Assembly: GCA_035366835.1 (NCBI GenBank)
Contig: DAOSIS010000012.1
Location: forward strand, 41,761-105,760
DNA: 64,000 nucleotides
Direction of reading: 5' to 3'
Source of the DNA: UBA6109 sp035366835
Lineage (GTDB): Bacteria; Desulfobacterota; Syntrophia; Syntrophales; UBA6109
Part shown: positions 18,135 to 26,000 of the stretch, in pieces
How the letters are laid out: the number at the start of each line of letters is the position of its first letter
Position numbering within the stretch: the first letter of the stretch is position 1
The notes under the pieces: generated by a model
The model's database searches: none
What the model saw: the letters and a program-made list of their open reading frames with translations, nothing else
What the model was told of the DNA's origin: nothing
Program-made: the position numbers and the translations under genes

Positions 18135-20283
18135 GACTCTGTCCGCCGTCGGCGCCGCTCCCGGCCGGGACGGCCGCCGGCGGGATCATCTCCGGGGTTT
18201 TCCCGGCCGGCGCCGGAGAAACACTTTTCGGCCCGGGCATCGTCATGCCTCCCGGCATGGAGGAAGGGGCTGCATCCCGGTTCATCCCGGAGATGCCCGA
18301 AGGCCCCGTTCCGCCGCCGGCTTGTGCCTGAGGCCCGCCGGGGACGCCAAACGGCATGGCCGGCGACACAGCGGAGGCGGGAGGAGCCTTTTTCGGCACC
18401 GGCATTGCCATACCCTCGGGCATGGAAGAAGACGGAACACCAGGTCTCATCCCGGAGGTGCCCGTCATGAAGGACCCGATTCCAGGGGGACCGCCGGGCA
18501 GCGGAGGTGCGGCATCGGGGGAGGGGGCCTTGGGCATGGCCATGGCGCCGCGGGATTTCTGCGGCGGCGCCTCGGGCCGCGGCGCGGAGGGCGCCGCACC
18601 GCCGTGAGAGGCATGGTCCATCGCGGCATGCGGCGTGCCGGGCGTCGACATCGCGCCGTGCGACTCGTGCGTCTTTTTTGCGGTCCGCGGCTTGGAAGCG
18701 GCTTCGGGTTTTTGCGAAGCCTGCTGCATCGCGCCGTCACGATCGCCCCGTGCCGCTCCGTCCGCCGGCGGTGCGGCCTTCAGGTAGCGCTCCGGATTCC
18801 TGCGGAAGTCTTCCCGGCATTCGGGTGAGCAGAAGAAATACGTCTTTCCCTTGTGGACCTGCACGTTCCCCTCGGCGCCGGCGCGGTCGGCGTCGACGTT
18901 CATCAGGCAGACGGGGTCGCGGGCGATTTCCCCGGTGATCCCCATGGCCGCCTGCTGCATCCGCGCCTCCGAGTCGATCAGGAAATGCCCGGAAACGGCG
19001 ATCTTTTCGCCGGGCGCCAACCCCCGGACGATCTCGACCCTTTCGCCGAGCGATCTCCCCGTTTCCACCCGCCGGGGCTCGAAGAAACCGTCGCCCTTGT
19101 CGACGAAGACCGTCTTCTTCAGCCCGGAATCGAGGACCGCCTCCGACGGCACGGTCAGGGCCGGAGGGCCGCTCAGGGAGAGTTCCACGTTCACGGGCAT
19201 GTCGGGGCGCAGCATGTAGCCGGAGTTCTCCGCGATCAGGCGGATCCTGAGCGTGCGCGTGGCGGGGTCGAACTGGGGCAGGACGGGACTGACGCGGGCG
19301 TGAAGGGCCGTCTTCCGGTAAGGCAGTTCCATCTTCACGCGCATTCCCGGCTTGAAGTAGGACGCCTCGTTCTCGAAGAGATCGGCCAGGACCCATACTT
19401 CGGAAAGATCGGCGATCCGGAAGAGCTCGGCCCCCTTTTCGAGGCGCAGCCCGGCGGAAACGTTCCGGGCCAGCACGAAACCGGAGACCGGCGACCGGAT
19501 CTCGACGGCATCGGGAAAGGTCTGCGTCCGCTCCATTTCCTTGAGCTGGTACTCGCCGATCCCGTAGTTGAGAAGGTATTTCCGGTAGTAATTGACCTGG
19601 GCGCTGCCGCCGAGTTCGCCCGCCCTCTTGGCCGCGCTTCTCATCTGCCGGAGTTGCGGCGCAGTGTACTGGCTCCTCAGTTCTTCGGCCCGCTTCTGCT
19701 GTTCCGACAGGGGCTGATTCGGCTCGCCCACGAACTCGGCGGCGCCGAGGTTGAAGAGGTTGAAGTAATTCTGGATCAGCGTCCGGTATTCCAGCGAGAA
19801 GAACGACAGCGTCGCCAGCAGTTCGTCCTTCTTCACGAGGCTGCCGGTGGTGACGGGGAGCGCGTCCTGGATCCAGCCTTCCGTTGCGGCGTTGATCCGG
19901 TAGACGCGGGTCTCGTCGGCCGCCACCCGGCCGAGGACGCGGAGCGTATGGTTCCAGGGGGCCTTTTCGACCTTGACGACTTTGACGCCGATGACCTGCT
20001 GTTTCTCCGGGGAGATGCGGATCGTTCCCGGCGGCATCGATGCCAGGAGCGCTTTGCCGCCGGAATCGTCGGGGTCGGCATAGACGGGTTCGAGCGGCAT
20101 GCCGCAGGGGGCGATGCCGGGCTTGTCGGACTTGTGCGCCGGATTCATCGGATCCACGTAATGGAGGATCCTGCGCTCCGGCGCCGCGGCCGGCCTTGTG
20201 CCATGGAACGTCGCCCACGAACCGGCGAGAAAGGAGCCTGCGGCGATGAGCAGCAGGATCGGCACGACATAGCGTATCTTCAT
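18127..20283 (-). CDS. CusB-like membrane fusion protein with HMBD, YHS domain and Met/His-rich tail
   Basis: 718 residues, much longer than CusB (about 400). After a signal/anchor helix (5-25) comes a heavy-metal-binding domain (about 41-68: YVDPMNPAH, PGIAPCGMPLEPVY). The fusion-protein core spans about 85-440 (lipoyl-like VTGSLVKKDELLATL, a hairpin of about 90 residues, and DLSEVWVLADLFENEA). A YHS domain follows (about 456-500: DPVCLMN, KTYFFCSPECREDF). Residues about 505-718 are a low-complexity tail rich in Met, His, Pro and Gly (HAAMDHASHGG, MPEGMAMPVP), partly in duplicated blocks. It should couple the pump to an outer-membrane channel and collect copper or silver; the tail probably acts as an extra metal sponge (inference). 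Confidence 0.9.
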   Translation of the reverse strand: MKIRYVVPILLLIAAGSFLAGSWATFHGTRPAAAPERRILHYVDPMNPAHKSDKPGIAPCGMPLEPVYADPDDSGGKALLASMPPGTIRISPEKQQVIGVKVVKVEKAPWNHTLRVLGRVAADETRVYRINAATEGWIQDALPVTTGSLVKKDELLATLSFFSLEYRTLIQNYFNLFNLGAAEFVGEPNQPLSEQQKRAEELRSQYTAPQLRQMRSAAKRAGELGGSAQVNYYRKYLLNYGIGEYQLKEMERTQTFPDAVEIRSPVSGFVLARNVSAGLRLEKGAELFRIADLSEVWVLADLFENEASYFKPGMRVKMELPYRKTALHARVSPVLPQFDPATRTLRIRLIAENSGYMLRPDMPVNVELSLSGPPALTVPSEAVLDSGLKKTVFVDKGDGFFEPRRVETGRSLGERVEIVRGLAPGEKIAVSGHFLIDSEARMQQAAMGITGEIARDPVCLMNVDADRAGAEGNVQVHKGKTYFFCSPECREDFRRNPERYLKAAPPADGAARGDRDGAMQQASQKPEAASKPRTAKKTHESHGAMSTPGTPHAAMDHASHGGAAPSAPRPEAPPQKSRGAMAMPKAPSPDAAPPLPGGPPGIGSFMTGTSGMRPGVPSSSMPEGMAMPVPKKAPPASAVSPAMPFGVPGGPQAQAGGGTGPSGISGMNRDAAPSSMPGGMTMPGPKSVSPAPAGKTPEMIPPAAVPAGSGADGGQSHD

Positions 20284-20460
20284 GGGAACTGCGCCACCTC
20301 AAGTGAAATCGAGAGATCGAACCGGATCGCCCGCTGTCGGGGAGTATGAAGAAGATCCCATGTTTCCGGCTCGTTTTCCATCGGGAGAGGACCCGATCGG
20401 GGCCGCCGAATCTCTTAAATGCCGCTCGGAGAAAACCTGAGGGAGCGACGGTTCGGCCGC
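20284..20460. other. Gap between island halves
   Basis: 177 bases without a gene separate the ABC/NosL half of the island from the pump half. It includes a possible hairpin near 20382-20399 (ATCGGG with CCCGAT). A separate promoter for the pump genes may lie here, but no clear consensus was seen. Confidence 0.35.
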
Positions 20461-21459
20461 TCACAGGCCCAGCGTGAAATCGGTGGCGACGATGCGCCAG
20501 GTCGACAGGGCGACAAAGGCCGCGTAGGCGATCAGGCAGGCGAGAGCGAGCCTTTTCTGGAGCGCCGGCAGCGCCGCGGCCAGACTGCCGATCCGGCTGT
20601 AGGGCATCAGGGCGCCCACGCCGAGGCCGGAGACCGCGCCGGCCAGGAGGGCGGCGTAGAGGAAATAGCCGACGTATCCGTACTCCTTCTGGAGGACGCA
20701 GAAGGGGCAGTGGTGCGTCGGAAGCTCGTAGAAGTACAGCGAGATGAAGGAGATGAACGAGGCGCAGGCGACCAGGAAGAAAAGGCCGCTCGAAAGGGAG
20801 AAGAAAACCCCCATCTTCCGCCGGAACCGGTAGAGGAGGCCCGCGCCGACGGTCGCCGCGAAGACGAGATAGAAGATCGTCATCGAGAGCCTCGGCGGGA
20901 AGGACGCGATGTCCGAACTGACGCCGGTCCCGGCGGCGCTGAAGAGGCTCCCGCAGCATGACGTGATCACGTCCGCCTTGAGCCCGGTGAAGTAGAGCGC
21001 CTGGGCCACCGATTCCGCCGCGACGAAGGGCGTCAGCACGAGGAGGAGAAGATACTTCTTCCGGATCAGGGGGTAGTCGTAGGCGCGGTTGTCGGCGGCA
21101 TTGACGACCAGCCAGATCCCGGCGAGAAGGACGTTGAGGATCTTCAGCAGGAACGCCGGATAGCCGTATGGGTTGGCGTACAGCGCGCCCGCCGCGCACA
21201 TGGCGCCGACGAACCGGTCGTGCAGGCTCTCTGCGGTGAAGATGAAGAGAAAGAGCGAGCCGATCTGGAATGCGAAGACGTAGGAGAGGATCGTCGAGAT
21301 GAGGTAGGTCTTCCTCTCCAGGCCCAGTTGCTCTTCGCTGCCGCTCGCGAGGTCCCACCGGCGGATGATCCGGATTCCGAAGAAGGCGCTGTAGAGGCAC
21401 ATTCCCGTCAGGAGAAGGGAGACGAGAAGAAGCGCCACGATGGCCGGATGGAGGATCAT
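20461..21459 (-). CDS. Polytopic membrane protein with CC and HHCPFC motifs
   Basis: 332 residues with about eight membrane helices. The start ATG overlaps the stop of the ABC ATPase (21456-21459), so it belongs to that exporter operon. Notable conserved-looking sites are TSCCGSLF near residue 165 and THHCPFCVLQKEYGYVGYF near residue 255, both beside helices. Paired cysteines at membrane edges recall VKOR/DsbB-type thiol redox proteins and also metal sites. I cannot assign a named family. Together with the ATPase, the FtsX-like permease and NosL it may form a dedicated copper or thiol transport complex (inference). Confidence 0.75.
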   Translation of the reverse strand: MILHPAIVALLLVSLLLTGMCLYSAFFGIRIIRRWDLASGSEEQLGLERKTYLISTILSYVFAFQIGSLFLFIFTAESLHDRFVGAMCAAGALYANPYGYPAFLLKILNVLLAGIWLVVNAADNRAYDYPLIRKKYLLLLVLTPFVAAESVAQALYFTGLKADVITSCCGSLFSAAGTGVSSDIASFPPRLSMTIFYLVFAATVGAGLLYRFRRKMGVFFSLSSGLFFLVACASFISFISLYFYELPTHHCPFCVLQKEYGYVGYFLYAALLAGAVSGLGVGALMPYSRIGSLAAALPALQKRLALACLIAYAAFVALSTWRIVATDFTLGL

Positions 21460-22184
21460 GCCGCCTCGTCCTCGATCCGGCCGTCCCTGACGGCGATCAC
21501 CCTGTCGACGTCCCCCGCTTCGAAGACGAGGGGGTCGTGGCTCGCGATGATGGCCGTCTTGCCCTGATCCTTGAGGCGGGAGAGGATCTCCAGGAATTCC
21601 CGCGACAGCTTGCTGTCCAGGTGGGCCGTCGGTTCGTCGGCGATGAGGACCGGGGGATCGTTCATCAGCGCCCTGGCGATCGCCACCCGCTGCGCTTCTC
21701 CTCCGGAAAGCCATTCCACCCTGGCGGACGCGCGCTCCGCGAGCCCGAACATTTCCAGCAGGGCCATGGCCCGCCCCCGGACGACCGCGTGCTTCTCCCC
21801 CGTGGGATAGGAGGGCAGCATGACGTTTTCGAGGACCGAAATCCCTTTCACGAGATTGAACTGCTGGAAGATGAACCCGAAGGTCTGCCGCCGGATCTCG
21901 GTCAGGAAGCGCTCGGGCAGGCTCGTCACCTCCACGTCTGCGGCCCCTCCGACCGCGGCAAGCGCCCCGTTCCTCACGAGTCCGTTCTCGAGGGTGATGC
22001 GGCCCGATGTCGGCCTCGCCATGCAGCCGATCAGGGAGAGAAGCGTCGTCTTTCCCGAGCCGCTCGGGCCCTTCAGGACGGTGACGCGTTTTTCCTCCAT
22101 CGCCATCGTGACGTCGCTGACCGCCACGAATTCGTTCGACTTGCCGAGGTTGAATCCTTTTCGCACGTTCTGCAGCCGGATCAT
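21456..22184 (-). CDS. ABC transporter ATP-binding protein (LolD/MacB type)
   Basis: 242 residues. Walker A GPSGSGKTT near 41-49, Q-loop FGFIFQQFNLVKG, signature [15 protein letters not shown] near 160, Walker B VLIADEPTAHLDS, and switch His in IASHDP. The size and QFNLVKGISVLENV region fit the MacB/LolD class that works with FtsX-type permeases. Two bases separate it from the permease gene upstream, and it overlaps the membrane protein downstream. It powers export or mechanotransmission by the adjacent permease. Confidence 0.93.
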   Translation of the reverse strand: MIRLQNVRKGFNLGKSNEFVAVSDVTMAMEEKRVTVLKGPSGSGKTTLLSLIGCMARPTSGRITLENGLVRNGALAAVGGAADVEVTSLPERFLTEIRRQTFGFIFQQFNLVKGISVLENVMLPSYPTGEKHAVVRGRAMALLEMFGLAERASARVEWLSGGEAQRVAIARALMNDPPVLIADEPTAHLDSKLSREFLEILSRLKDQGKTAIIASHDPLVFEAGDVDRVIAVRDGRIEDEAA

Positions 22185-22186
22185 TT

Positions 22187-23323
22187 CTACGACCTCATGA
22201 CCGAATCGGGATCGATGATGGCGGCCCTCCAGGAGGGCACGATCGTTGCGACCGTGTAGGGGACCACGGTCAGGAAGAACAGGACGGCGACCTGATAGGG
22301 GTCGATGAAGGGCGTGATCCTGAAATCCGGGTAGAGCACCGACCACCCCTTCATGGCCGGCGCGAACAGGCGGGCCGAGAAGAAGAAGACATGGGCGTAG
22401 GCGGCGAGGAGGCCGGCCGAAAAGGAGAGGAAGGACACGACGATGCCTTCGCAGGCCTTGACCGCGGTCACATCCGCGGTTTCCCAGCCGACCGCCTTCA
22501 GGACGCCGATCTCCCTCTTTTCGTCGGCGCTCAGCCCCGACGCCTTTTCCCAGGCGAGGATGACGAAGGCCAGCAGCGCCATCAGGACGAGGACGATGAC
22601 GATCCCGCCCCGCCAGTCGAAGACGGAATCGTAGGTCCGCACCATCTCCTCCCGGAGGATGGGGCGCGTATCGGGGAGGCGTTCCACCACCTTCCTCGCG
22701 ATCGTGAGCAGCTCCTTCGGGTTCCGCACGGAGACGACGATGTCGGTGGCCAGGCCGGCCGGAAAGCCGAAGAGATCCCGGAAGCCGGCTTCGGACATCA
22801 GGATCAGGTCCGACGAGACGAGCTCCGATTCGTGGGACAGTTCGTCCGCCACGGTGAAGTTCCGGTCGGCGCCGTCCGATCCCCGGAAGGAGACGATGTC
22901 CCCCTGGAAGATCCTCCGGCTTCCGGAGACCCCGCGGCCGACGACGATCTTTTCTCCGGAAGGGGCGTCTTCCCGGGGGACGAGCAGCGTGTAGTTGGCG
23001 CCGGCGGCGGGGTCGTAGTAGTAACCCCACAGACGCGGGCCCGCGGACATGACCCCCCGGATTTCCCGGATCGTTGCGGCGTAAACCGCCGGGATGGGCT
23101 CGTACCGCCCGGCCAGCAGGCGCTGGACGACCATCTCCGGCGCGTTCTTCAGGATCAGCGAGGCCTCGCGCTTCATCGCCTGCGTAAGGAAAAGAACGGA
23201 ACCCAGCAGGAACACCACGAGGGTGTAGACGACAAGAAGGCTGAAGTTCTTGCCCTTTCTCCTCAAGAGCGAGGCGACGGTGAAATCCAGGATGCTCCTG
23301 GTCTTTTCAATCCAGCGCGGCAT
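22187..23323 (-). CDS. FtsX/MacB-like ABC permease
   Basis: 378 residues. One N-terminal membrane helix (NFSLLVVYTLVVFLLGSVLF), a periplasmic domain of about 190 residues, and three C-terminal helices (IVIVLVLMALLAFVILAW, EGIVVSFLSFSAGLLAAY, VAVLFFLTVVPYTVATIVP) give the classic FtsX four-helix topology. The motif ADEKREIGVLKAVGWETADV between helices two and three is the FtsX coupling segment. It overlaps the small membrane protein gene by 17 bases. The NosDFY transporter of nitrous-oxide reductase maturation is a functional parallel because NosL genes follow the same pattern, but this permease is of FtsX type rather than NosY type. Confidence 0.9.
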   Translation of the reverse strand: MPRWIEKTRSILDFTVASLLRRKGKNFSLLVVYTLVVFLLGSVLFLTQAMKREASLILKNAPEMVVQRLLAGRYEPIPAVYAATIREIRGVMSAGPRLWGYYYDPAAGANYTLLVPREDAPSGEKIVVGRGVSGSRRIFQGDIVSFRGSDGADRNFTVADELSHESELVSSDLILMSEAGFRDLFGFPAGLATDIVVSVRNPKELLTIARKVVERLPDTRPILREEMVRTYDSVFDWRGGIVIVLVLMALLAFVILAWEKASGLSADEKREIGVLKAVGWETADVTAVKACEGIVVSFLSFSAGLLAAYAHVFFFSARLFAPAMKGWSVLYPDFRITPFIDPYQVAVLFFLTVVPYTVATIVPSWRAAIIDPDSVMRS

Positions 23324-23660
23324 GAAGCCTCCGCAGCCCCGAAGGGGTTCTTCCCATGGAGCCCGCCGGAAAATGCTCCAGTGCGACGGGGTGATCCTGA
23401 AAGGCCGAGTGCAGGTCCGCCTGGGAGGGATGGCGGGTGTAGCGCGCCTCCGTGAAGAGACAAAGATCGGTCAATTCCAGCCTTCCGACCATCCCGGCCG
23501 GGGACTCGAGCAACGGCATGTCCGCCCGGCGCTGCAGGCCGGCATGGGCGAACATCAGGCCCAGGAGCAGCGCCCCGGCGCCCAGGAGAAACAGGGCGGG
23601 ACCCGATTTCCGGCGCGGCAACCGGGCCCCGCCTTTCTTGTCGGGACGTTCTCTAGTCAA
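23307..23660 (-). CDS. Small single-helix membrane protein of unknown function
   Basis: 117 residues. A basic N-terminus is followed by one membrane helix (ALFLLGAGALLLGLMFAH). The outer part contains a compact, motif-like stretch: ELTDLCLFTEARYTRHPSQA then LHSAFQDHPVALEHFPAGSM, rich in His, Asp and aromatic residues with one Cys. It overlaps the permease gene (17 bases) and the NosL gene (8 bases), so it is part of the exporter operon. The motif looks constrained rather than random, and the gene is likely real. Function unknown; metal binding by the His residues is possible. Confidence 0.72.
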   Translation of the reverse strand: MTRERPDKKGGARLPRRKSGPALFLLGAGALLLGLMFAHAGLQRRADMPLLESPAGMVGRLELTDLCLFTEARYTRHPSQADLHSAFQDHPVALEHFPAGSMGRTPSGLRRLHAALD

Positions 23661-24162
23661 GGCTCCTGACGACCTCCATCGTCACGTCGCCGAACCGGAG
23701 GATCCCGGTGCCCCGATGGTCCTTCAGGAACTCCCGGGCGTCGGCCTCCTTCTCCATGGGGATCAGCTCCCTGCCCATGGGGCCGTAGACGTCGCTTCCG
23801 ACCACGTACCAGGCCTCCTGGGCCCGCACCCACGAAAGACCGTAGTAGTCCTTCACGAGAACGGCCCGGATGTCCTCGGGCCTGCGCCCGGGGTCGTACC
23901 GTTTCATGTCCAGCAGGTACTTGAACATGTCCTTCGCCCCGTCGAAGAAGGCATGGGAGCCGTCCCTGAAGGAAACGGCCATGACCCAGTCGGGATACTT
24001 GGCGACAAACATGCCGCATACGGGGCATTTGTCCTTCGCCGCCGGCTTCGGGGGCTCCTGCCCTGCGGCGACCGGGAGAAAAGCCGGCAGAAGGGCGAAG
24101 GCCAGCAGCAGCGTGAGACCCGCCGCGACACCCCCTCCTCGCCGCCCGCCTGCCGCCTTCAT
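23653..24162 (-). CDS. NosL-family copper protein (first copy)
   Basis: 169 residues. Signal peptide (about 1-35, GLTLLLAFALLPAFLPVAAG) then the NosL core: KDKCPVCGMFVAKYPDWVMAV, SHAFFDGAKDMFKYLLDM, YVVGSDVYGPMGRELIPM and ADAREFLKDHRG. NosL-type proteins bind Cu(I) in the periplasm, with ligands in the CxxCGM region, and deliver copper to a target. No nosZ gene is present here, so the client is something else. It starts in an ATGA overlap with the second NosL gene. Confidence 0.88.
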   Translation of the reverse strand: MKAAGGRRGGGVAAGLTLLLAFALLPAFLPVAAGQEPPKPAAKDKCPVCGMFVAKYPDWVMAVSFRDGSHAFFDGAKDMFKYLLDMKRYDPGRRPEDIRAVLVKDYYGLSWVRAQEAWYVVGSDVYGPMGRELIPMEKEADAREFLKDHRGTGILRFGDVTMEVVRSLD

Positions 24163-24722
24163 CACCTGTGCTCCATGTGCTTGTGCTCCATGGGTTTCTG
24201 GTCCATGGACTTGTGCTCCATCATCTTCATCTTCTTCATTTTCCGGCGCTCGCGAATCATCTTGGTGTCGTTGGCCAGGTCCTTGTAGGCCGCTTCGAGG
24301 GCCTCGTCGAACGACGCGATGCGGCCGCCGTTTTCCATCAGAAACTTCTCCGCATCGGCCTTGCCTGCGAAGGCCCACTTCGCGTTTTTCGTCATGACAC
24401 CGGGCTTGCTTCCCCCGATGACCCAGAAGGCCGCTTCCGCATCGACCAGCGACTTCTTCCCGTAATCCCCCACGTGGATCGCCTTGGGCGACTTGTCCAG
24501 GTTCAGGGCCAGATCGACGGCGGCGCAGTGCAGGCTGCAGGTGCCGACGTTGGTCCCGTCGTCGTAGACGATCAGCATCCGGCTGTGGGCGAACGTCTCC
24601 CGGTTCATGCCGCAGTACTTGCAGGAGGCGATCTCTTTCACATCGCCGTCCTGGGCCCAGAGGGCGCTTCCCGCGGGCAGGAAGAAGGCGGCGCACAGGC
24701 AGATCAAAAGCAATTTTTTCAT
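24162..24722 (-). CDS. NosL-like protein with Met/His-rich C-terminal tail (second copy)
   Basis: 186 residues. Signal peptide (MKKLLLICLCAAFFLPAGSALWA), then NosL-like core with SCKYCGMNRETFAHSRM, GTCSLHCAAVDLAL and KKSLVDAEAAFWVIGGS. The last 25 residues are packed with Met, His and Lys (KMKMMEHKSM, PMEHKHMEH), a pattern seen in copper/silver chaperones. The gene was taken from ATG 24722, which gives a clean signal peptide. Extra Cys pair (CSLHC) is absent from the first copy. Likely binds Cu(I) and passes it on within this operon. Confidence 0.86.
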   Translation of the reverse strand: MKKLLLICLCAAFFLPAGSALWAQDGDVKEIASCKYCGMNRETFAHSRMLIVYDDGTNVGTCSLHCAAVDLALNLDKSPKAIHVGDYGKKSLVDAEAAFWVIGGSKPGVMTKNAKWAFAGKADAEKFLMENGGRIASFDEALEAAYKDLANDTKMIRERRKMKKMKMMEHKSMDQKPMEHKHMEHR

Positions 24723-24831
24723 GGCGGTTCCTTTCGTATCGTTGCCGATACCGTTCGTCCGCCCGGCGTGCAGGGGCTCCTGCAGGCGCCGGGCTGCGAC
24801 GCATGGATTCATTCGGGATTCGTTCGGTTCT

Positions 24832-25167
24832 TCAGGCGGCGTTGGGCGGCTTGACGGGGACCTCGAGGTAGACGGTTTCCGGTACGGGGAAGGAGACCGT
24901 CTCATAGGAGACGGGATACACGCAGCAGGCAGGATCGGCGAAGTCGAGAATCATCTCCGGGGACCAGCGGGGAGGCGTCTCCGACCCGGAGGTCGAGTTG
25001 CAGCCGGGGCAGGAGATGATCCTGGGGCATGGTCCTCCCTCGGCGGAACAGCAGTAGCAGACAAGGCCGCCGGGCGAAGAGACCGGGCAGACCGGCAGCG
25101 AACCGAGCGGAGCGCCCAGCATGAGAAAAACGGCGACAAGGGCCGGTATGGCATGAAGCGTCTTCAT
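24832..25167 (-). CDS. Cys-rich secreted protein of unknown function
   Basis: 111 residues from ATG 25167. Signal peptide (about 1-25, AIPALVAVFLMLGAPLG). The mature part has nine Cys in roughly 85 residues, grouped as VCPV, VCYCC, GPCPR, SCPGC and ACCVY, then a Pro/Val-rich end. The SCPGC and CYCC groups suggest a metal site or a disulfide knot. It lies 22 bases from the Spy-like gene and 109 from the NosL pair, all in one direction. I do not recognise the family. Confidence 0.68.
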   Translation of the reverse strand: MKTLHAIPALVAVFLMLGAPLGSLPVCPVSSPGGLVCYCCSAEGGPCPRIISCPGCNSTSGSETPPRWSPEMILDFADPACCVYPVSYETVSFPVPETVYLEVPVKPPNAA

Positions 25168-25189
25168 CTTGCTCGATCCGCCCGCCGGA

Positions 25190-25651
25190 CTAGAACTTGA
25201 TATCCTCGCTCTCGACGATCCTTTTCTGATCGTCCGAGAGGCTGGCATAGAACGCCTCGAAAACCGGGATCAGCGACTGAATGCTGTCGGCATGGGCCGC
25301 GGCGATTTCCCCGTAGGCCTTCATGTCGTCGACGGCATTTTTGCTCTTCGCGGGTTCGGACTTTATCTTGACGATCAGCGCGGCCATCCGTGACGCATTC
25401 GCGCGCATCACCCGCGCCACTTCGCTCCACAGGAATTCCTGCTCCGGCGTGACCTTGAGCCTGTCATGGAGCCTCTGGATCCGGCCTTCCGCGGAGCCGG
25501 CGTCCGCCCCCCTCAGCACGGCGGGGGATGACGACGTATCGGAGGAGAATGCCGTGGCGGTGTTTTCCGGGACGGCGGCATTGAGCGACAGGACGGTGGC
25601 GGCAAGCAGTGCGGCCCGGCAGAAAAGCGGACGGATGGCTCGACTTGTCAT
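25190..25651 (-). CDS. Spy/CpxP-like periplasmic protein (LTxxQ type)
   Basis: 153 residues from ATG 25651, seven bases after GGAGGG; an earlier ATG at 25666 has no binding site. Signal peptide (CRAALLAATVLSLNAA). The helical mature part has the two repeats typical of this family: RLKVTPEQEFLWSEVARVM and FYASLSDDQKRIVESE (LTPEQ/LSDDQ). Spy and CpxP are periplasmic chaperones or stress sensors, often induced by copper or zinc. It is the first gene of the minus-strand island, which fits a metal-stress operon. Confidence 0.85.
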   Translation of the reverse strand: MTSRAIRPLFCRAALLAATVLSLNAAVPENTATAFSSDTSSSPAVLRGADAGSAEGRIQRLHDRLKVTPEQEFLWSEVARVMRANASRMAALIVKIKSEPAKSKNAVDDMKAYGEIAAAHADSIQSLIPVFEAFYASLSDDQKRIVESEDIKF

Positions 25652-26000
25652 TCTTCTTCCCTCCATTTGACCTCACGAATACAGGCTTTTCAGGGAAGGG
25701 ACAATCGGGGTTCCCCTGATTTACGGCCTCAAAAAGGCTTATGTCGCGACGGGGGGAAGCGCAGGAGAGATCCTGCCTGGGTTATCGCGGCGCCGGCGGG
25801 GCGTGGAGGGAACTTCTGAAGACGGATCTTGCGGGAAGGCGCGTCGGTGCGCATCCCCCATGCTTCGGGCGGAGGGGATATGCCGTGTGACGGGAGGTCC
25901 TTCTCGGGAACGATGGCGTCCGGAGTCTGCGCGAACGGGACTCTACGGACGGACGAGAGAGGGGAACGAAAGGAGGACCGGCGGGGAGAAGGCGCCCCGT
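25652..26000. other. Intergenic region upstream of the metal island
   Basis: About 350 bases with no supported gene; the minus-strand island promoter should lie here. Two structures are visible: an imperfect palindrome at 25703-25721 (AATCGGGG-TT-CCCCTGATT) and a perfect six-bp stem with a GAGA tetraloop at 25761-25776 (GCAGGA-GAGA-TCCTGC). Either could be a regulator site. No clear -35/-10 pair was found. Confidence 0.4.

Noticed and set aside
15600..18470. A 956-codon plus-strand reading frame opposite the RND pump
   Set aside because: No domain is visible and the product is Asp/Arg/Gly-rich, as expected from the opposite strand of a GC-rich gene.
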